Part shown: positions 20,881 through 31,570 of the stretch, piece by piece
Layout of the letters: every line of letters starts with the position of its first letter
Numbering within the stretch: position 1 is the first letter of the stretch
NCBI RefSeq assembly: GCF_036323735.1
Contig: NC_086024.1
Coordinates: forward strand, 131,205,553-131,269,552
Length of the DNA: 64,000 nucleotides
Direction of reading: 5' to 3'
Source: Rattus norvegicus
Lineage: Eukaryota; Chordata; Mammalia; Rodentia; Muridae
Program-made: the position numbers and the translations under genes
Notes under the pieces: model-generated
What the model was told of the DNA's origin: nothing
What the model saw: the letters and a program-made list of their open reading frames with translations, nothing else
Databases searched by the model: none

Positions 20881-21185
20881 CCTTTTGAGGACCCATCGTA
20901 AACTATTTTGGGCATAACATATTGTCTGCGTTGAGGCTCCATCGTCCTCCGAGCAGCTGCAGAGCACCAGGCATCCTCTCCTGGCATCCTCATCCAACTG
21001 TGCCAGCATCCAGGCATCCAGAGCATCCTGGCATCTCCAGGTGGTAACTAGAGGGAGGAAGCCATGCGCTAGCAGCTCTGCTCGGTTTGGCTCCCACGGC
21101 CAAGGCTTTACCTATGCAGATCCTAAGGCCACGCATTCATACAGCTGAAGGGAGTAGACCACAGGCAGATAAGAGTCTCTGCCAG
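20881..21185. other. Non-repetitive stretch, no gene seen
   Basis: Contains imprecise repeats of 'gcatcctggcatc/gcatccaggcatcc' between 20960 and 21040. No gene. Confidence 0.4.
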
Positions 21186-21255
21186 CATTGTGAAGGAGGA
21201 AGGATCAGAGAAGGGACAGGTCACTGCAGTTGTCTGACACCTGGCAGCAGTGTTG
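21186..21255 (+). mobile_element. MIR SINE fragment
   Basis: 'agagaagggacaggtcactgcag...acacctggcagcagtgttggaacccaagtctg' matches the right half of MIR (…gcagagctgggattcgaacccaggtctg). Ancient. Confidence 0.5.
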
Positions 21256-21284
21256 GAACCCAAGTCTGAACTCCTGTGTGCATT

Positions 21285-21485
21285 TGTTTTATACAGTCTG
21301 TCACATAGCCTGGGCTGGCTTCCAACTTACTATGTATCAGAGGGTGACCTTGAACTCCTGATCCTCCAATCCCACCTGTCTGAGTTCTGGGATGGCAGGC
21401 ACACCCCACCCTGCCTGGTTTGGGTGCTGCTGAGAATTGGATGTAGTAGACAGCTCTCCCTGTGCTAGCACGTTGAGCTAAGGGT
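21285..21485 (-). mobile_element. B4 SINE
   Basis: Inverted B4: 'cacatagcctgggctggcttccaacttactatgtatcagagggtgaccttgaactcctgatcctcc' followed by an ID/tRNA-like part '…gtgctagcacgttgagct'. Reads on the minus strand. Confidence 0.85.
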
Positions 21486-22050
21486 AAGTTCCCACCAGTA
21501 CACAGGCCCATGGATAGACTGCTCTGTCCACTTGGCCAGTCCAGGGTGAGTATAGGTTCTTCTGGAGTGCTTGCCTGGACCAATCAGAGGAGGGGGAGAG
21601 TACACTACCCACTGCCTCTTTGCCTTGTTCCCAAGCAGGCCCAAAGGTAACTCCCCAGGCTTGGTCTCAAGAGAGAGCACAGAGGTGAAGTTGGCCCGTG
21701 GGGGAGGGGCTGCCTGGGTCCTAGCCCTGTCCCGCCATGGCCCTCCTTGGCCTCTGAACCTGAAGTGGGAAGCCTACAGTGTAAGCTGCACGGAGTGATC
21801 CCAATGAGGCCGAATTTCCTGTTTGCAAAAAAGGCCTGGGGTGGGAATTCCAAGGCTCTGGGTTCCGTTGTTGAGGTTGGGGACAATGATGGGTGGTCAG
21901 TGTCACACTGAAACACGTTCTATTTTCACCTACAAGTCTCTAGGTTTCTGTCTATCTGTATGCAAAAGACAGGCTTTAGAAACCTTGGCAGCCACTAGTA
22001 TTTATCGGCTCTGACATGAACTAGACTGTTGAAGGCTCGGTAGCCTTAAG
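21486..22050. other. Non-repetitive stretch, no gene seen
   Basis: Several frames on both strands (61-103 codons) overlap one another. None shows a domain, so all are treated as chance frames of GC-richer DNA. Confidence 0.4.
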
Positions 22051-22054
22051 AAGG

Positions 22055-22145
22055 TGTTGCTGGCCACTGTCCCCATGCTTCAGATGAGGAAACCAAGGCA
22101 CAAGAGAGGTAAGTGATTTGCCTGAGGTCACCTCGGAACTCGAAG
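22055..22145 (+). mobile_element. MIR SINE
   Basis: 'ccccatgcttcagatgaggaaaccaaggcacaagagaggtaagtgatttgcctgaggtcacc' is a near-consensus MIR core. Confidence 0.85.
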
Positions 22146-22299
22146 TTGTAGCCAGTATGGGCTGAATGAACGACAGGCTGAAGATGAACGACGGGCTGAA
22201 GGACAGCCCAGTTCTTCTTCTTCCGCCCTTAACCTTGGACCTCTGAGTGCTCCTGCCCTGGACAGTGTGGCTGTCTGGGTTTGTCAGTGGCGATGGGTA

Positions 22300-22620
22300 A
22301 GGGAGCAGGCTGTTGATTCAACGGTGCAGGCAGGCTGCCTGCCCGTCGCGAGCGTGCAGCCGTAGCGAAAGTGATGGGAGATTAACAGGAAATAATAGGA
22401 AAGGAAGCCAAGCCCTTACACAGCTCTCCGAAGCGAAAGCCTTACATCCAAGGAGGTGTAATTAGCTCCCCAAGCCAAGATGCACAAGGAGTGAAACGGG
22501 CCAGCAATGGTTTTATTTTTATACCTGGGTCCGCCCCTGGTTGCTCGGCCTAGTTAGCACTTCCGTGTCTCTAGCTGACTCTGCACCGCCTGCTAGCTTT
22601 AATACACTTCTAATCCAGCT
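22300..22620. promoter_or_regulatory. Candidate conserved non-coding block with CpGs
   Basis: Repeat-free, with a local CpG cluster at about 22344-22370 ('cgtcgcgagcgtgcagccgtagcg') and 'ggtgtaattagctccc' near 22455. CpG retention inside intergenic rodent DNA suggests constraint or hypomethylation. It is not large enough to be called a CpG island. Confidence 0.3.
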
Positions 22621-23310
22621 TTCTACACGGGCCTAATGTCGAACACAGGAGGCAGACAGCTGCCCGGAGGCATTCTCCGTAGAAAGAAAGGCCTGTATCA
22701 CAAAGGAACTTCCCTCTCCACTCTCTTTCCATGCCTCTGCCTCCCCATCTCAGTGTAGGGTGGTGGGGTGCAGACACTGGAAGCTTCCTGGGAGGATCCT
22801 GATAGATACCTTCAGGGGTGGAGGGCGCCACACCCCAGGAGCCTTCCTATCCTGCCGACTCTCACACCATGAACCAATTGAGCGTCGTTATTTGTTCTCA
22901 GAAGATCTATTTCGATGGTATTGTGTTCCCAACGTCCACCACAACCGACAAAGGGCAAATACTCCGGTCTTCCACCCCAGGAGGAGATCAGACATGCTGT
23001 CTCCACCCCTCTAAGTGCAATAGTTACTTTATCACCCTGGCTTCTTTCCCTGAACCCATCCCACTTTCAAACGTAAAGAATCATTCCCACCTAGAATAAA
23101 TTAGGGGGAGCCTGTCTAACTCAGAGAAGGGACATTTTCCCATCTTCACACATGCCATGACATCGTATCAATATTTAAAATCATTCTATGCATGTATTCT
23201 AAGATGTCCAACCTCATTAAGGCCACTCATCAAGCTCTAGATAGAGTGTATTCCCACTGGACATGTAGGCCTGGGGGCCTACCAAACAGAAATTTAAACT
23301 AACTTGCCTT
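22621..23310. other. Unique stretch, weak coding-like frame only
   Basis: A plus-strand frame at 22818..23099 (93 codons) and an opposite frame at 22812..23006 both stay open over a CpG-containing stretch at 22860-22960. No splice sites or domain support either, so no gene is called. Confidence 0.3.
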
Positions 23311-23432
23311 TTTTTTTTTTTAAAATTCACATTATTCTCAAATATTCTCTCTTTCTCTCTCCCCTCTCCACTCCCTCCCTCCTTCCCTCCCTCCCTCTCC
23401 CCACCCCCCTCTTTCTCTCTCTGTCCCCTGCC
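23310..23432. repeat. Polypyrimidine block
   Basis: T12 at about 23311 and then mixed (TCTC), (CCCT) and (CTTCC) units to 23432. Confidence 0.9.
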
Positions 23433-23589
23433 ACGACTAAGGAATTTGAACTGTCCCGTGATTTGGTTCACATCAACATTTAAGTGACAAGATACCCATT
23501 AGCATGTCAGAATGTGCCTGCCCCAGAAAAATAAGTAGAACACAGCATCCCTCCCTCTCTCTAATGCACTGTATCACCCCTACTCCTCA

Positions 23590-24020
23590 CTGGGCAACGA
23601 TCTGAGTTTATTAATGGATGTTTCTGTTAAATGTTTGCAAACATTTTAAACTGCGGATCAATGCAATTCTTCACACTTTGCCAGCCTCGACTTCATCCCC
23701 AAATGATAACTTTCTTTATAAGTTCTTTATATTCTCGGGACAGCCCACACGTGAGCGGCAGGTATCTGGAAGGCAGATTCTCCTGCAAATAGGATCAGTA
23801 GTTTCTGCAGATCTGGAGGGGGCTGTCTCCCCGGATATGCATTACCTAACTGAAGCTGAAACTTCACAGTGCAGTGCCAATAAACAATTAAGTCCATGCT
23901 GGGAAAATTGCAATAAAACCTTCTCAAACAGGGATCCTGCTCGGAGAAGGATAGACAGCAGCCTGGCTTTGTGACGCCACCTTGCCCGGCATAACAGATG
24001 AAATATGAGTTCATATTTCA
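23590..24020. promoter_or_regulatory. Candidate conserved non-coding block with forkhead palindrome
   Basis: Contains the 18-bp perfect palindrome AAATGTTTGCAAACATTT at 23629-23646, i.e. two inverted forkhead-like cores (TGTTTGC/GCAAACA), plus 'gatatgcattacc' near 23834, 'caataaacaatt' near 23878 and 'aaaattgcaataaaa' near 23904. Repeat-free, with several CpGs. The 118-codon frame at 23618 is not convincing as coding. Confidence 0.4.
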
Positions 24021-24307
24021 GGGGCAACCAGGCGTCCCTGGGCAAAGTAGCTCTGTAGGAAAGGGGAGGGGAGGAGGGATGGTGGTAACCTCCTAAGGTA
24101 CCACAAGTAAACCCACAGCTGTATCGTCTCATGCCACTGGGGACTAGACATCCGTGGTGGAGGGTCTTACGGATGCTCACTTGGCCCAGGTCCTCACACG
24201 GTGCTTCCTCTATCTATCTTCGTGGTATCAAATTTCCCTTCATACAAGGACACCAGGCCCCTCGCATCAGGGTTCATCCCAGTGATCTTGTTTTAACGGA
24301 ATGACTC

Positions 24308-24530
24308 CTTTAAAGACCCTGTCTCTGGATGGTTCAGCAGTTAAGAGCACTGGTTTCCAGAACACAGATGGTGGCCCCCAACCATGCTCAACTCCCACTC
24401 TAGGGGACTCGCACTCTTCTGAATGCTGCAGGTACAAAGCACAGACAAGCCTCACATACATATATTCAGACGAAACACCTACCATAGGTATAAAATAAAT
24501 ACGTCTAAAGTAATAAAATAATAAAGACCA
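24308..24530 (+). mobile_element. B2 SINE
   Basis: 'ctctggatggttcagcagttaagagcactgg', then 'caaccatgctcaactcccactctagggg' and 'aggtataaaataaatacg'. An old B2 in plus orientation. Confidence 0.85.
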
Positions 24531-24724
24531 TGTCTCCAAATAGAATGGGAGGACATGGTCAGCCAGTGACAGGGGGAGGACTCAAACAACGGAACTTGGA
24601 AAGAACAAGGAAGTCATGAATGGGACAAAATGTCGGGAAGCCAGACAGCTAGGGAAACAGGAAGTAAGTCCCCGGGGAGTGGAAACTATCTGTAGAGGAA
24701 AAGACTGGGAGTTTCGGATGTGCT

Positions 24725-24850
24725 TCCGTAGTTCACTTGAGAGGCTGAGTCAGGAGGATCAGAGACTCAGGGTCATTTTCTGCTACACAGTGAGTTTGGG
24801 GCCAGTTCAGATCCACGAGACTCCCCTATCTCAAAACAAATGCAAACATT
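24725..24850 (+). mobile_element. B1/B4-like SINE
   Basis: 'gagaggctgagtcaggaggatcagagactcagggtcattttctgctacacagtgagtttggggccag...ctatctcaaaacaaa' follows the 7SL-derived SINE right arm and A-rich tail. Confidence 0.7.
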
Positions 24851-27020
24851 AAACAATGCTCAGTGCTTACCGTTGTGTCTCACACGTACCCCAACAGTTC
24901 TTGGGGACTGAGGTCTCTTACTGCAGCTTCCACTACCAAGCACCTCGCGTTCCCCAGGATGTTAAAGCCACCAAGTCTATCATTCCTTCCCCTAATACAG
25001 CAAGTGTGGCCTCACCTCCTCTCCCTTTAACTGGTTCCCATGCCTCCACCTTTGAGGTCTTAACCCAAGCACCTCCACGTGTAAAGCCACTTCTCATGCA
25101 AAAACAAAGCCCTCTCCCCAACACCCCATTTTTCCCTTTGGGGTGCAGCATTTCTCATCGTCATTTTCAGTTGCTTTAGGCAAGGATTTTTAGTTCAGGA
25201 GGAAGAGAGTAGCTGCCTGTAAGGATGGTGGGTTTCGACGTCGTTAAAGCACAAAGTGTGAAGATCTAAGCCAGAGACACGGATTTGAAATTTCCCAGCT
25301 TAAGAGTGTCTAGCTCAGGCCACGATGCGACTGGGGCCTTCTGGGGAGAGGTTCTGAGTCAGGGAAGAGGAGGGGAGAGCCTTCGTTCAGTTCCGGGATT
25401 AGAGATGGCAGATGGTAAGTGAAGAGACAGCGGGAAATCCCGACAGAAGTTCCTGGGCTGCGTCTTCCTTTTATCCCAAGCGGAGATAATTTTAGAGGCC
25501 CAAGGAACCTTGCTTAGCATGGGGCTGAGTATACACTGGCTGAATCTGAACCCATAGTCCTGTGTACATGCGGCACCCCGAGCCCGGCTGTGCCAATGAC
25601 CCACTACCACAGACATTGGTTCTGAGGCGAGGCGTTACCTGCACAATGACCCTGCTTGCACAGTGCACAGCAGATCTCCTTAGACCTGGACCCTGCTCCT
25701 CAGACATTTCTTTCCCATCTTACCTTTCCAGGGGCAGGGACACATGACCAGGAATGGCGTGAACCATTCAGGGCTCCGCAACTCAGACTGTATCCAGGGC
25801 CACAGCGCTTCAAAACACCAATTTCCGGTAAAGATCTACTTCCTAGCTCACCAAGGCCCAGGGTGGGTACTGAAAGCCTTTGTCACCAGATTGGAAGGCT
25901 CCTCTTAGAGAATGTGGCAGGCACTAGCTGAGTGCCTACACATCTCCTGACAGCGGGAGAGGATCTGGTGAGAGTATCAGTATTCAGGAGCCAAGCAGAG
26001 AACACCAGGTCAAAACATCACCTTCTACCATCTTCCCTGACATGAGCCTGGGGAGGGAGGCTCTCCTCTTTGATTAACCCCTGCTGGCTGTCTAGAACCT
26101 GAGCTTTCTGGTGTCACGCGGACAACATTAGCTTTTCTCTGCTCCATTTAGTCATTTTAAAACTGTCTACATCAGGATAGTTCATTTTCTTTTACCTCAT
26201 CAAACGGAGATTGTTCTGGGAGGTTCAAAGGTCATCTTAGCTACTCGGGGTTTCTGTTTCCTTCCGGGTCAAGTGACGATAAACTCCACCCACAGTGAGG
26301 AGTCGTGAAGATTCAGTAACCAAACAAGAACCAGGAACTGCCTGGATGACGCTGCTGCTACGTGCAGCGCGTCTGCACGGAAAGGCATGGGGCAGGGTTA
26401 AACTTCCGGTGAGGCTTGTACAGTGAGTGGAAAGAAGAAGGGGAAACATGAAACGACTCCAGGTCTATGGAAGAGTTGAGAAAACCGCCTTTTCTCCATG
26501 TTTCCCCCAGTTTGGAGCCATCGGAGACGTAATTCTTGCAGTGTTGACTGACTGCATTTTGAAGTTGCTGGTGCTCCAGTGTGGTCACAGAGATTATTCA
26601 GCCCCTTCCAAAATAGAGCGCTTATTAAAAAAAAAAGTCCACTGAAGAGCCCCATAATGTTAAATCGTTCTGCACTATGCGTGCCCAAATCCTTCATCAT
26701 TTCCAAATTCAGCACTTCACATTTTTAAGAGCACTCCACTTTAGGAGTGAATGGGGTGTTCTGGGCACATGCACAGTGGGCCAATTTAGACTCCCTCGAT
26801 GGTGCTGATGGAGTGAAGAGCTCTCCAGCTCTGTGGAGCGTAGCCCTGGCATGGATCTGTGAGAGTTCTCAGGGCTATCTGAGCCAGAGGCCAGCTGGCT
26901 TCTGGAATGCTGTCCTGTACAGGCGGCTATGGGCTGGACTCACTCCGCACCTTAATATATCCACGGTGGGCATTGTTCTCATTCTGATTCTGAGTCCCGT
27001 TGCAGGACTATATCGGGTAG
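24851..27020. other. Long low-repeat stretch, no gene seen
   Basis: About 2.2 kb without a recognised SINE, L1 or LTR. Frames of 60-107 codons occur on both strands and overlap each other. No domain, splice pair or RNA gene was found. Confidence 0.4.
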
Positions 27021-27024
27021 GTGA

Positions 27025-27425
27025 ATGCATTAGCTGCTGTTCTCAGTGCTAGGACAAGGTTATCTGACGGGAAGCAACTTAAGGAAGGATGGGGTGCATT
27101 TCAGCTCACAGTCGGAAGGATAGTGGGCCCTCGGGGTGGGAAGGCACTGGGAGCAGGAGTGTGAGGCAGCTGGCCACACTGCATCTGCAGGCAGGGAGCA
27201 GAGGAGGAATGGGTGCAGCTGCTCAGTTGCTGTTATTTGTCTCATTTTTATCGAGTCTGAGTTCCCAGTCTATGGAATGGTGCCCTCCACAGTTAGGACA
27301 GTTCTCCCACCTCAGGTCATCTAAGCTAGAAATTCTGTCACAGACACAGTCAGAGGTCTTCCACACATCTCCTGAGTGACTCGTGGGCCTGTCAAATTGA
27401 TGTTTGATATTAACCACCACACAAA
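27025..27425 (-). mobile_element. Rodent interspersed repeat, LTR-like
   Basis: Plus-strand landmarks 'gggaagcaacttaaggaagg', 'gtgaggcagctggccacactgcatctgcaggcagggagcagag', 'ctatggaatggtgccctccaca', 'ctcctgagtgactcgtgggcctgtcaaattgatg' and 'gatattaaccaccaca' are the inverse of a common rodent repeat starting 'tgtgrtggttaatat'. The 96-codon frame over it is not a gene. Confidence 0.65.
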
Positions 27426-29341
27426 CTGTTTCCTCAAGTGCTACCATTGCAGGAGCCTGATAGCTGCTTTGTCTAGGATTGGAAGGACAGAGACCGGTGG
27501 CTCTTAGAGTGCTATCCTATGTCAGCTCTAACTGTGGTTTTGGGTAGTCTTTTATTAGTTTACGGCAGGGTGGTCATACAATGTGAAGACTGATGATCAG
27601 AGATGTTCCTACACATAGTGACGCCTACCTCTGGGCCTGGAAGCTAAGTTGGCCTGCTTTAGTGTCAGGAACACAGTGGGAAATAACAAAGACTTGGGAA
27701 GGAGAAATTCAAACTCACCTTGACCCGTGACTTCCTACTCAAAGTCCAGAGTTCCTTGTCCTTACAAGAAACTAGAGCTCTAGTCAAAACTCGAGCTATG
27801 TGACTCCAGTCCATATCAGTCTCGGCAGCATTGACTCCAGAATCTAAACTGGTATCCTGATGGCATCTTTCAAATTGTTCTATTTGATATTTTCCTTTCT
27901 GCTTTTTGATTTCTGAAGCTCATGCTGCGTAAACTACATCCTCACGTCAGGTAGACCAGGTGCCTTTATTCCAAAGCCTTTACTTCCCAAGAAGAGAATG
28001 CCTGTGGGTTTTTGGTTTGAGAGTAAATTCAGTTCCTAAGTTGGATCTGGACCATAAATCAGCACTGCAGATAGGACTAGACTAAGTCAACAGGACTGTA
28101 CCTCTTTTGCACCCTTTTCAGATATGGCCTCAGACAAACTTGTTCTGGGGATTGCATACCTTCCTACTCTGCATGAATTAGGCCAGCCTGTTGATGTCTT
28201 TTCACCAAGATGGTTTCTTGGCTGTTTGGATGCCTTCACACCAGGGTACCTTGAGAGAAGATTTGTGGACTCTGATGCCTAGGACTGGGGTCAGGGCTCT
28301 TAGCTAGCTTTGTGAAGTGTTCCTTCTTCTCTGGAGTACCATGGAACTTAGTGGTGAAGCTGAGGACCACAGGTCTTTGGGGATATGAACAGAGACTGGT
28401 TTTCTGGCTTTTCACCTGCAGTTTTATACATCAGCCCCTGAACTCTTCGGTGGACTCTGTCAAGAGATCTCACTTCAGGGGTTAACAGTCTATGCTTATC
28501 AGCTATTTGCTTTTTGTAAATTAAACTACCATTGAAGCTTTGGCATTGGCACAATGCAAGGAATATTCTATTACTAGTGAAAAGCTCACATGATTTTATT
28601 AGATAGTGTTTCCTACATGTCCGTGGAGAAGGGCAGTAGGGGAAGAACAGAGCATGAAATCTATAATAGAAAAAAGACATCTTAACACTGTGAGCAATGG
28701 TCAGAAAGAAACAGTGACAGAGTAGAGTCTCAGGGCATTCTGAATGTAAAGAATAGGATGCTGTGTGCTTTGACGCAGACATGAGGTATCCACCAAAGAC
28801 ATATGCATTAGATGTTTGGCAGTTAGTGATTCTAGCACCTAGCAGCTACCTATTCATAAGAGGGACAACCTGTATTATACAATATGTTATGTGACTGGAC
28901 TGGGATGCTTTGTAGCTTAGGTATAATAGATGCATCTGTAATCCACTTTACTTTCAGCTTATTAGTAGGTTTATGATGAGAATAAAATCCATGTTAAACT
29001 AAGGAGAATCTGCACTGATATTTAAGAACATATAAAGGGGAAAAAGACAACATGCTTCCAGAAAGGAGATATGGATTATCCTTGCAGAAATCACACTTAA
29101 AATCTAATAGCCACCCTGAAGCAATAAAAGTATGGAGAATTGCTTTTTTTTGTTTGAAGTATTGGACAAAAATAACCTTTAACCTCTATTTTTATATCCA
29201 GCTAAACTATCTCTGAGTATTCTGGCAACAGAATGATTTTCTTGAGTGGCAGCTTAGTAAGTTTCTTACCCATGAAGAAAAGTTACTGTCACTCTTTTTG
29301 CAACATATTTGAAAGAACGATTTCAGTAGGAGAATGGATTA

Positions 29342-29348
<7 letters not shown>
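27426..29348. other. AT-rich, CpG-poor stretch, origin not identified
   Basis: Roughly 1.9 kb with a uniform decayed texture. It may be an old retroelement or processed-transcript 3' UTR, but no family could be named. The longest frame (144 codons, minus, 28348..28782) has no recognisable domain. Confidence 0.35.
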
Positions 29349-29386
<38 letters not shown>

Positions 29387-29398
29387 TATATATGTAGG
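29349..29398. repeat. (CA)n followed by (TA/TG) microsatellite
   Basis: CA run at 29349-29381, then alternating TA/CATA. Confidence 0.95.
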
Positions 29399-29424
29399 TA
29401 TGTATGTATCTGTGCATGAACATA

Positions 29425-29800
29425 TGTGTAGAGAGAACATCTTGTGTATTGTATGAATGCACCACCTATCAATTAAAAAGCCTATGTTTAGGCAGGAAGT
29501 AAGAGGTGGGACATTCAGGAGGAGAAAGAATTCTGTGAGAGAGAGGAGGGGGGATCGCCAAAGAGAGGTGACTATGTAGACACATGGTACATGGACACAG
29601 GTAAATCAGCCATGTGGTAGAATGTAGGTTAAAATGATTGGGTTATTTTCATTATAATTTAGTAAGAATAGAGACTAGCTATATGACCGAAGTATTTGTA
29701 AATATATTTTGAGGCTGAGTCTTATTTCTGGGAGCATGAGGCTGGGAGGAAGAACCAGATTTAACATCTATGTCTCTCTGTGTTGAAAGTAATACCTCAA
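29425..29800 (+). mobile_element. LTR-like rodent repeat
   Basis: 'tgtgtagagagaacatcttgtgtattgtatgaatgcaccacctatcaattaaaaagcctat' and 'aggcaggaagtaagaggtgggacattcaggaggagaaag' are typical of a rodent LTR family. The 3' end is unclear. Confidence 0.55.
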
Positions 29801-31115
29801 AAATGAAGTAAGATGATAATTTAACACATGATAAAGCACTGTAATTTAATATTAAGGCATCACAATTGCAGAAACAGGAGGGGTGGGGCAGGGTCAGGGT
29901 AGGGAAAACACTAGGCTGACCAGAAGAAAACAGAAAATACAAACAAGACACTTTGTACTCAGGGAAAAGATACTGATTTGCTCATCATGAGGGAGTCTGG
30001 TTTTAATATTGTCTTAGTTACTTTATGTCAATGTCAATGGGATTTTCCAGAAATGCTTTGGTCCTATCTAGTCCTTGATGTCCCCTCTTCAATTCCTGAT
30101 GGTGAAATGTGTTCTGGTTGGTTATTTATTGGGTTCTGACATAAAGTGACAGTCCCCTGACCCTGACTGAATGCTGACTTTAGTGGCAGCAGGTAGGAAA
30201 GTGTCACTTTTTTTTTCTTCTAAAAATGTAACTTACATCTCCCTCATTCCCTCACACAAGGTCCGTGACAGGGATATGAGTCCTGTCTTTAGGGGCTAAA
30301 GTAGCTGAAGAGGAAGAGGTAAGTCACGTCTGAAATTCACATTTCCCTACATTTAAGTTTTAATATGTCATTTCCAAACCTTTACCAACCTGACTTTCTG
30401 ACCCAGTCCATGTATGGGGCCCAAGAGATCAGGGCTCCTGCAGGGCCATTAATTGCAGGGTTTGTTTCTTGGAAGCAAAACTAACACATGTTCATTAGGA
30501 CATCTTAATTGGGAACAAAAATCACCATGGAGACTGTGAACATGATTTAGGAAGAGTGGGTCATGCTGGTCAGCTTTCATTTAGATTTTGTTTTATTTCA
30601 TTTTATTTCAAATCCTTCCCAGGCCCAGAAACAGCCGTTTGCGATAAAAAATAATGGCCTGAGAAATGTCCTTCTGGAACATCCTGGCTGTGTGAGTTTG
30701 CATAACTCAAATGTCCCACCGGGGAGCGATCTCAGCCCATCGCCCTGCTGAGAGGGAGTTGGGGGTACCTTCGTGTGAATCACAGATCCCCAAAACGGCT
30801 ACCTTGGGATGTTAGAGAAGATGGCCACCAGGGACCCATATCTCCTTCTTCTTTCTGACAGCCTGGATCATACTGGGAGAACTGATGGCCTCCCTGAATT
30901 CCCATCCCCAAGTGCGAGTGCCCTGCTACGCATCTGTAGGTAAGTCTTCAGTTTTCTAGACTGGGGCGACCTTCCATCCTGCCATAGCTGCCTGAGTCCC
31001 TGCTACCGTCGTCGCAGCGCTGACCTGTGAATCATGGAGGACTGGGGTTGGACTAGAGTGGCTGGGTGCGCACATGGTGCTCCTTTCTCCCTGTGCTTTT
31101 CTCTTTATCATTTGA
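29801..31115. other. Low-repeat stretch, no gene seen
   Basis: Contains a small conserved-looking core near 30630-30700 ('gtttgcgataaaaaataatggcc') and CpGs at 31005-31020. No supported gene or repeat. Confidence 0.35.
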
Positions 31116-31119
31116 TTAA

Positions 31120-31570
31120 ATTCTTTCCCCAACACCCCTCCGCCATTAAGATGTCTCGGTGTCATTTAGGGTGTTAATTGAGAGGAGGTTTAAGCTCATC
31201 AAAGCGATTATAAGTGATAGTTAAAAATTTCTATATATGGCCTGCACTGGAATCAGCACAGTGGGGTGCCATTTTTTTCTTTTATCCAACTGACATTGGT
31301 AATAATACATGAAATTATTATTAAATCGCAGCTGCGAAGATGATATCACGATGATTTTTTTGTATGTGTGTAATCTTTGATGAAAAATTAATTTTTGAGA
31401 GGGATAATTTAAAATGATTTAAATAGTATTATACTGGAGTCCTTGCTGGTAATTAACACCAATCTTGTCAGAACTGAAGGCACCTTTCAGCTGCTTCTAA
31501 AGTTACCCACAGTATTTGTCCCTTTTGTTCAAGTGATTATGGCTCTCGGACATCGTTTTTGCTGTCCTGG
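31120..31570. promoter_or_regulatory. Candidate enhancer-like conserved block
   Basis: Repeat-free and AT-rich, with a 12-bp perfect palindrome TCGCAGCTGCGA (31326-31337) that centres a CAGCTG E-box. There is a second CAGCTG at 31488-31493, 'gttaattgag' near 31171, 'agcgattataag' near 31203, 'aattaatttttgag' near 31386 and 'ggtaattaacacc' near 31448. This mix of homeodomain-like and bHLH words is common in developmental enhancers. Conservation was not tested. Confidence 0.4.

Noticed and set aside
22812..23099. Open frames on both strands over a CpG-containing stretch
   Set aside because: Both strands are open over the same bases, there is no splice pair and the peptides are not recognisable. 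More likely unique non-coding DNA.
28348..28782. 144-codon minus-strand frame
   Set aside because: No domain, AT-rich decayed sequence, and no start or splice context.
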